NCBI GenBank assembly: GCA_020091685.1
Contig: CM034603.1
Location: forward strand, 22,686,595-22,750,594
Reading direction: 5' to 3'
Length of the DNA stretch: 64,000 nucleotides
Source of the DNA: Lutjanus erythropterus
Lineage: Eukaryota > Chordata > Actinopteri > Lutjaniformes > Lutjanidae
In this document: positions 57,426 to 64,000 of the stretch, in pieces
How positions within the stretch are numbered: position 1 is the first letter of the stretch
Layout of the letters: every line of letters starts with the position of its first letter
The notes under the pieces: generated by a model
The model's database searches: none
What the model was told of the DNA's origin: nothing
What the model saw: only the letters and a program-made list of their open reading frames with translations
Program-made: the position numbers and the translations under genes

Positions 57426-60204
57426 CTCAGGCAAGAACATTTTTGTATTCTTTTCTGTATCTCAAATTTCTCTTTTTTGTACAGTGAGATTGTATGAACA
57501 CAGCAGATTCAGCGAATGGTTGAACTTCAGATAACTATTTAAACTATTACACTATTTAAATGAGCTGCCTGTGTGCATTTGGGTGCATGAGCCTTGTAAA
57601 TTAGCAATTATACCATATAAGGCTTTGCTTCCCATCCTGTAGGTCAGGAAGTCTTCATTCATGAAAATTGCATCAAAGAGTAACAAGAATAACTTTTAGA
57701 GTTCAGAGACTGAAGTCCTGCTTTCAGAGATCCATAAAGTAAAGTATAAAGTTTTAACAGTGTCAGCAGAGGAATTAAGAGACCTGCTAAAGCCGAGGAA
57801 TGGGAAAAAACGAGTGCTGTTAATGCCGTGTTACCTGAAGCTCATGTTACTAAAATAAAAAAGAAATATTTCGATATGATAATGGATTAAAAACGTCTCG
57901 CCACGGCAAAGTAATCAATGACTTTAACAGGAGGAGGAGGAAGTTTCAAGCCTTCATCACTGAGACGAGGGGCAGAATAAATGTCATAATAGGTGATGTT
58001 AAACCGTTGTGCGCTGCATCGGAGGACGGACACCAAGAGGCAGTGGCCAGTTTAAATTAGTGATAAGCTTTATGTGTAATTTTAGAATTATATTATAATT
58101 TGAAATGCAGTCAAACAGAATAATGTCGACATAATTATTACTTTTAATTTATTTTTCAACACAAAAATGTCAAAAGAATGTCAAACTAATGAAATATAAA
58201 GTCGTCGGATGATTCGGATGACAGAAGACTGACAGCACATGAATCCTGCAACAGGTCTGGAAATTGTCTTTGTACCTAAAAAAAAATCATAATACAAGAA
58301 AGCTGGAGAACGCAGCAAGTTCTCCTAAATCATTTGCAAAACTGCTGGAGAACAAATCTGTTCTTATGAGTGGGTCTTGCATGAGTCCCAGTGACTTGGT
58401 CCCAAACTCACTTTATGACATAATTGTCAATCCTCCTGATTTTCCCAGGAGACTAACATTTTTTCATTGCCTTATCCTTATTTCCTACCAGGATTGCAAT
58501 TCTCCTGTATTTCTCCCTTTTTATGACAAATTTTCACAACTTTTTCCCATTGTCATTATCACAACCTGTTTCTAAAAGCCTGACACAACTCTAAAAGTCT
58601 ACCGTTTCTTCTGAGACAACAACACAGCTGCACCAAACCGAACTTCCTACGAAGCTCCTGAAGGGAGGTTTTAAAGGAAAGGGCCATGCATTTTGTAAAA
58701 TCTGCCACATGAATTTTCTTTTAATTTTTCTTTTTTTTCTTTCATCTAAGTCCAAGTTAGAGAGACAAATTATTCTGTATTCTTTTCTGAGAATTAAAAG
58801 TAAATTTATGCTGTTGCAGTCTACTTTTTCCTTTTGCAGTGTTATTTTGTCAGTTTCAATCTTTAAAAGTCATCAGAATACAGGACACAATGTCTCTGAA
58901 ACTATTTTTTGTATCAGCATTCTCCCTATTTTTGAGGTCTCAAGGTTGGCAAGTAAGGTTTATGAGTAAAACTAAACTTCTGCTATAAAGCGACCTAAAA
59001 AACTGTCATGACATTAACTATCATTATTGTATGAAGGCCTCTATCTTCCTCTCCTTTTGCTGCAGGATTAAAAATGAAATCAACTTTTCCTTCAGAAGCC
59101 TGTGCAGCCTGATTGAGAACTTGAAGACAATGGATTCCCAAAGATCTTGTATAAATTTCACACTCAACACAAGGGCACAAAGGGAAATCTGAGCACAGAT
59201 TTGATAAACCTCCGAATATAAACTGGAGCCTCAGCCTCATTCAACATCCTGCCAGTGCCCTGTGCTTTCTCTAAAACTGTGGCGGGGCACTTTTTATCAG
59301 CCTGCCTGCTGCTGGAGCACAGTCACATGGGACCAGGGCGACTCAGAGAAGTGCCATTCATCCCTGAAACTCTTAAGAACTGGGACACTCACTGCATTCC
59401 CCAAAGCTGTTCCAACACCTCTCAACACAAATGACTGTGTATTTGTGTGCGTGTCCATTCATTAATTACACTGAAATCTCCTTTTACTGTTTGTGTACCC
59501 GCATGAACCCGTCAGAAAAAAACTTGCTGCGCTGGCCTTGTTCTGCCATATGTAGTTAGGAGTAACAGCAGCATCACCGTGTTTGGATGATGGACAGGTC
59601 ATCCTGAACTGTTGTGATGGAGGACAACAGCCGCAGCCTTTCCCAGCTCAACCGCAGTTCTTCACGGATGAACTCACTCCAATTAAAACGCATGCCAACA
59701 AAGGGGGAACCCTGGACATCACAGCTCTCTCTCTGCAGGCCTCTCTCACCAATTATACACATGAACTAAGTAGCACAGTGCAAGTCAAACTGTTCTCAGT
59801 GTCATGAACTGTACTAAGGCAGGACAGGCTGCTGGGTAAAGAAATGCATCCTCTCCTGCACCTGAACACATCACCTAACACATACTGTGCATGCTGTAGG
59901 AATATGTAGATACAGCTGTTTTCCATATTACTGTCAGTCTCTTTGAATGCAGACCGTACAGACTGTGTGATTGAGATGTAATCAGAAAATACCAATACCT
60001 ACAATACAGGTTTATTTCAAGATACACAACATTTATGTCATTTCTTTATGTTTCTACAAGCTTTGTTTATATCAGTCATCCATTATTTATATATATACCT
60101 GATATTTAGGTACTTTTTTTTACAAAACATGTATTGGCAAGACTCTGGCACTGTGTTATGTATGATGATAAAGTGGTTATGGTTCAATATATTGCAATAT
60201 ATTG
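57426..60204. other. Largely unassigned sequence
   Basis: No dispersed repeat was recognised over 2.8 kb. Open frames at 58264-58575 and 58709-58969 are AT-rich and lack any domain; 59583-59807 likewise. No exon is called. Confidence 0.35.
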
Positions 60205-60310
60205 TAGAGCTGCAACATTTAATCGATTAATAAATCAATTATGAACTATCTGCAAATATTTTGATTTTGATATTTTTGATTCCAGCTACTTAAATGTAAA
60301 GACAGACAGT
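60205..60310 (+). mobile_element. F3 repeat, left end
   Basis: 'TAGAGCTGCAACATTTAATC', 'GATTAATAAATCAATTATG', 'CCAGCTACTTAAATGTAAAG' match the family's 5' part; the rest is missing. Confidence 0.7.
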
Positions 60311-60483
60311 CTGCAATTCATTTCATTTCAGTTTCAGCCATTTGTGTCTCATACGTGGTTGATAAAGTGAACAGAAAGTACAAAACAGCAGAATAACACT
60401 GTCAGATGACACATGATGTAAAGTTAACAGCAGCGGTACATCTCTTGAATCTGTCTTCAGTGATTTCTACTTATTGAAACATC

Positions 60484-60741
60484 TTGCACATTTTGATAAT
60501 CCTCATGTATCATGCTTGGGTGCTGAAGAAAGTAAATGGGGCCATGCTGCAGCTGCAGGAGGAGAACAAGTTGCTCGGTGCTTCACTTCCAGCACTCGTG
60601 CAGAGCAGCTGTCCCGCCGTGATAGATCATGTCCAGTTTGTGGAGCTAAGGAGAGCCAAACTGTTGAGTCTCTGTCTAAAATACAACCACACTTTACATG
60701 ACAGCGTCGAGTCTTGCTCTCCGGGTGAATCCATGGTCTGA
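60484..60741 (+). other. Unassigned open frame, candidate gene fragment
   Basis: An open frame free of stops from 60478 to TGA at 60739-60741; the first ATG is at 60505 and a second at 60544. From 60544 the product runs MLQLQEENKLLGASLPALVQ and continues to ...CSPGESMV. The LQEENKLL stretch reads like an amphipathic helix or short coiled coil, and the composition looks more protein-like than its neighbours. An in-frame stop lies at 60475-60477 and no convincing acceptor is visible, so it is either a 3'-terminal exon with an unseen acceptor or a decayed gene or retrocopy fragment. I do not recognise the family. A frame on the same strand, offset by one base (60474-60701), also stays open. Confidence 0.3.
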
Positions 60742-61150
60742 CCTGGCATAGCAGTTCATAGTGACACATCTCTTTGATATAGTTTGTTTACTTATTAACA
60801 TGTTTTTTAAAATGAATATTAAAAAGTACTATTTGCAGGTACTGTTTCTATTATACGCAACAAAATATTGGCAAAAGAAACATGTTTACATTTGGCTTAC
60901 ATGGAAAAATTTGGTCTATCAATAAAAACAATGGCTGCAACAAAACGCAATGGGGACAATCTTAAAGAAGAAATCATGATGCACACGAATCATGTGATTT
61001 AAACGTCACTACTTCTGTTCCACTGGAGAAACAAATTCTCACAGGAGAATTAGCACCATCCACTCTTCATCTTGATGAACAAACTAATAATCATGGTTCA
61101 ACATTAACCATGCTCCATGGCCAGAAAAAAGTTAGGTTGTCGGAATAAGA
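60742..61150. other. Unassigned sequence
   Basis: AT-rich; nothing was recognised between the open frame and the BED-finger fragment. Confidence 0.35.
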
Positions 61151-61151
61151 T

Positions 61152-61560
61152 ATGCAGCCACCTGCCACTAGTCGAGGCTGCTGCATCGTCAGACAGCAGC
61201 CCCTCTCATCCAGCAAAAATGCCCCGATGGCCCATCCAACCTCAGACGCTGTGATCAACAAACGGACAAAGTCGGAAAGATGTCAGCTCGTAAAAACCAG
61301 CATGGTTTGTCTGTGTTTTAAACTAGAAAATGAAAACAAGGATGGATGTAAGCTATGTCCAAATAAACTGATATATACCCACTCGACTGGAGCAATGTTA
61401 AACAACATTCAGCACAGACACGGACATTAACCCGCAAGCGGAGCAGGCTGCTGCTGCTAGCACTGCTAACTTTAGCCACACTGGCAGCTTACGTCAGCTC
61501 CAGATGAACGATGTCATTTACCGCCAGACCCTGTGATCTTTTTTGATCTGAAAAGGTGAA
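61152..61560 (+). mobile_element. Degraded hAT-type fragment with BED-like zinc finger
   Basis: The plus-strand frame 61152-61430 includes CFKLENENKDGCKLCPNK and then THSTGAMLNNIQHRH. This has the CxxC...STGxMxxHIxxRH spacing of BED zinc fingers found at the N-terminus of hAT transposases and ZBED proteins. A stop follows at once, and the downstream frames are poor in hAT features. No catalytic (dimerisation) domain is present, so the copy is inactive. Confidence 0.5.
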
Positions 61561-62900
61561 GCATTTAGTGAGTTGTTGTCATGTTTTGTAGGTTAATGTG
61601 CAATGTTTGTATTGCATGGCACAAAGTGGCACACCTTTCACCAGCATTTAAAATACGATATGGCAACCATAGACTGTGATTAACGGTTTTAAATGACTCT
61701 TAATACACAGTAGTTTTTTGGACAGCGTTCAACATTATCAATGAATAAAGTGTGCTCAATTTTAACTTCTTTCTGAGTGTTTTCTCACTGTTAGACTAGT
61801 CAACTTGTCTGGATTAAAATTTACATTAGTCAGCAGGGAAATTAGTCACCAGGAACATCCATATTGGTGGCCAGTGCTTAAAAATATTAGCATCCATCCC
61901 TGCCTGGTGTATTAGTGTAAAATTAGTAGCATTGCATTGATTATTCTTAGGCACATTTGGATGGAAACTTGACACTACTGACAATGCGGAAAAAAAAAAG
62001 TGATAGCAATTTGTGCAATTAGAAGGAAAAAAAGAACCAGAAGCAGTGGTTTTCAAAGGATTAATTTAAAAATAAATATAAGGAAAGTCTGGAAAATAAA
62101 GCAGGGACATGCAGATACATTAGTTCATCTATCAAACCATTGATCATCACTTTATCCATCCATCTATCCATCCTCTATACCAGTTTATTGCCAAGAATTA
62201 CAAGAGGGCAGATTCAGCAGAAAAGCACAGAAACACCATGAATGTCAATCTACTGTATGGATCATAAATATAAAAAAAGAACATATGCATTTCCACTTTG
62301 GTAAGACGGTGCTGTAAACGTCTGATATCGACCGTGATAAATCTAAAGTTGTATTTTACAACAGGCTGATGTTCGGATACTGGTGTCACTTAACTCAAAG
62401 TTACAGCTCATTTACTTCTGTCCACTCCTCATTTACGTTTCCTTCAATCACTCTGAAATTTGTACCATGTAATTACACTTTCATTTTCTATTAAAATACA
62501 ACAGTGTCAAATCTAGTGTGAAATTATCTCCTGTCGCCGATAACAAAAACAGCCTGAACGAGTCTGTAAAGTGACATGTTGTTGACAGAGACTCGTTTCT
62601 TCCTGTGGGTGTTGGAGGATTGACAGGAACCACAGTTCCTTTAAATGAATGAAAACTCTTAACTTTGGCAGACTAAAGTAAAGATAAAACACAGAGTCTG
62701 ACAACACCAAACTAAGATTGTATGTTAACTCTGACAGACTGTCTGACTGAAGAAAAATAAACATGTGATGAAGGGAGAATGATGCTTAATGATTCCAAGC
62801 AAGTCAAAGTGATATTTTACAAATAAAGAGTTTGATAATGTAACAAGTGGAACACAGCTCCTGTGTTGGTAAATCAGTGGCCTGAGTTTCAGTACCAGTT
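61561..62900. other. Unassigned sequence
   Basis: A short TCCATCCATCTATCCATCC run lies at about 62155-62175, next to a possible LINE-tail word. No exon was recognised. Confidence 0.35.
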
Positions 62901-62902
62901 AA

Positions 62903-63020
62903 AGCTGAAACAGTTGGTTGGTCAACTAGTTCATTAGTTGATCTGCTAAAATAATCTGCAACTCTTTTAATACATTAATTGTTTCGGTCACTTTTCAGAC
63001 AAAAAATGCAAATATTATGT
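62903..63020 (+). mobile_element. F3 repeat, partial copy
   Basis: 'AAAGCTGAAACAGTTGGTTG', 'GTTGATCTGCTAAAATAATC' and 'CACTTTTCAGACAAAAAATG' fit the left part of the family, worn. Confidence 0.5.
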
Positions 63021-63060
63021 ATAGTTCTCCGGGGAAAATATAACACTGCTAGACTATTAA

Positions 63061-63215
63061 CCTCCCTTTAAAGAGATACTTCACCTAAAAGTGAAAATTC
63101 AGTCATTGTTTATTCACCCTCATGCAAATTTAAGGTCAGGTTTAGTTTTTTAGTCCACAAAACACTGCTGGAGTTTCAGAGAAACCATTCACTTCTATTG
63201 TTTGGGAGATTCTGC
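63061..63215 (+). mobile_element. F15 repeat
   Basis: 'TTTAAAGAGATACTTCACCT', 'AAAAGTGAAAATTCAGTCAT', 'AAACACTGCTGGAGTTTCAG' is a common fish repeat, inverted relative to 41225-41460. Confidence 0.7.
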
Positions 63216-63344
63216 AGTACTGTTTTCCTGTGAAAACTAGCTAACAGTTCACCATTATAGACAGGTGCTGAACAGTGATTTACTAGGTTAGCTAGCTTTT
63301 GTCAGTGTTGTGAAAATTCAACGTGTTGGGTTTTCTTCGGCGGC

Positions 63345-63530
63345 TAATTGGTGACTCTAAATTGCCTTTGAGCGTGAGTGGTTGTCTGTCTCTATGTGTC
63401 AGCCCTGCGACGAACTGGCGACTTGTCCAGGGTGAACCCCGCCTCTCGCCCAGTGTCAGCTGGGATAGGCTCCAGCCCCCCGCGACCCTTCGGGAATAAG
63501 TGGTTACAGAAAATGGATGGATGGTTGGGT
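63345..63530 (-). mobile_element. F9 LINE-related 3' repeat, inverted copy
   Basis: Reverse complement of the 45155-45295 copy: 'GGTGAACCCCGCCTCTCGCC', 'AGCTGGGATAGGCTCCAGCC', 'AAGTGGTTACAGAAAATGG', ending in an ATGGATGG run. Confidence 0.82.
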
Positions 63531-64000
63531 GGGTTTTCTTCATGCGTAGAAAAATCAAGAAAATTCAAAAAATACCCAACTTTTTTTTGCACAATAAATG
63601 AAATTTTAAAAAAACTTGTAAAATATATATATATATATATTAAACAATAATTTGGTGCCCCCCCCCTGCAGTAACCCTGAGAAGCCCCTGAGGAATCAAA
63701 GACCCCCTGCTGAGGACCTACATAGTAGGTGAACACAGGTGTTTCCACTGATAATAATTAAAGTTCCATTCAGGTCAAACAGTCAGGGGGCTCACTGAAA
63801 GGCTCTGCTACACTAAATGGAACCAGCCTTAATTGCTCAATGGTTTCATCTGTGTTTACCCTGTATCAGTTTAGCTGTTGTGAAAAATGTATGTTGTGTG
63901 ATGCTGTCATTATACTGAGAAACTTTCTCAAAATAAGTACATTATTTCTGAGAAACTACGTCATTTTGACAGTTTCTCATTATTTTGAGATACAAAGTCA
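63531..64000. other. Unassigned sequence at the right edge
   Basis: Contains the AT run at 63622-63641 and, at 63910-64000, mirrored TGAGAAACT / AGTTTCTCA words that look like the start of a short repeat continuing past the window. Confidence 0.4.
63622..63641. repeat. AT microsatellite
   Basis: Uninterrupted AT dinucleotide run of about 20 nt. Confidence 0.95.

Noticed and set aside
63392-63748. 118-codon minus-strand frame
   Set aside because: Runs through the LINE-derived repeat and an AT microsatellite.
1-64000. Search for CRISPR arrays, operons, riboswitches, phage or toxin systems
   Set aside because: No regularly spaced direct repeats with unique spacers, no clustered unidirectional genes; the window is clearly vertebrate intronic and intergenic DNA.

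Overview
The window is AT-rich, repeat-laden vertebrate DNA, most likely from a percomorph-type teleost. The evidence is spliced coding exons far apart in long introns, degraded L2-like LINE tails, many short non-autonomous DNA transposons with 8-bp target duplications, and microsatellites of kinds common in fish genomes. The species assignment is inference. Nothing prokaryotic, viral or CRISPR-like is visible.

Only one gene is firmly supported: two internal exons of a minus-strand st6galnac3-like sialyltransferase gene. This family makes alpha-2,6-linked sialic acid on GalNAc in the Golgi. The exon at 24960-25154 encodes the cytoplasmic tip, signal-anchor membrane segment and stem. The exon at 15474-15883 encodes sialylmotif L and the following catalytic sequence. 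They are joined by a 9,076-bp intron (15884-24959), in frame, with GT/AG borders. The tiny first exon (about six codons in human) and the 3' exons carrying motifs S, III and VS were not found. On this reading 25155-64000 is intron 1 and/or upstream DNA, and 1-15473 is the following intron. Both are large, as in the mammalian orthologue.

Layout. 1-15473: presumed intron 3, with DNA-element fragments, palindromic (foldback) elements at 12.3 and 13.0-14.3 kb, and a repeat-poor block at 5.2-7.0 kb. 15474-25154: the two exons and intron 2; repeats crowd the exon 3 acceptor, the rest is mostly single-copy, with inverted-repeat hairpins near 17.8 and 18.4 kb. 25155-45000: L2 remnants, nested DNA elements (27.4-28.2 kb), a tandemly organised element with matching termini (30.8-31.5 kb), and scattered short elements. 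45150-46826: a foldback element with TTAA ends that holds two younger insertions. 52-57.5 kb: another foldback, two short elements with perfect 8-bp target duplications and a 'CTCGAG'-rich element. 60.4-61.6 kb: an unassigned open frame and a degraded BED-finger (hAT-type) fragment.

There is no gene cluster here to describe as a system. The most informative structure beyond the sialyltransferase is the layered, datable nest of non-autonomous elements. Several repeat-poor blocks are candidates for conserved regulatory sequence, which only alignment to other fish could confirm. Repeat family relationships were read by eye from internal similarity and recall of common fish repeats, so element borders are approximate unless a target duplication is stated.
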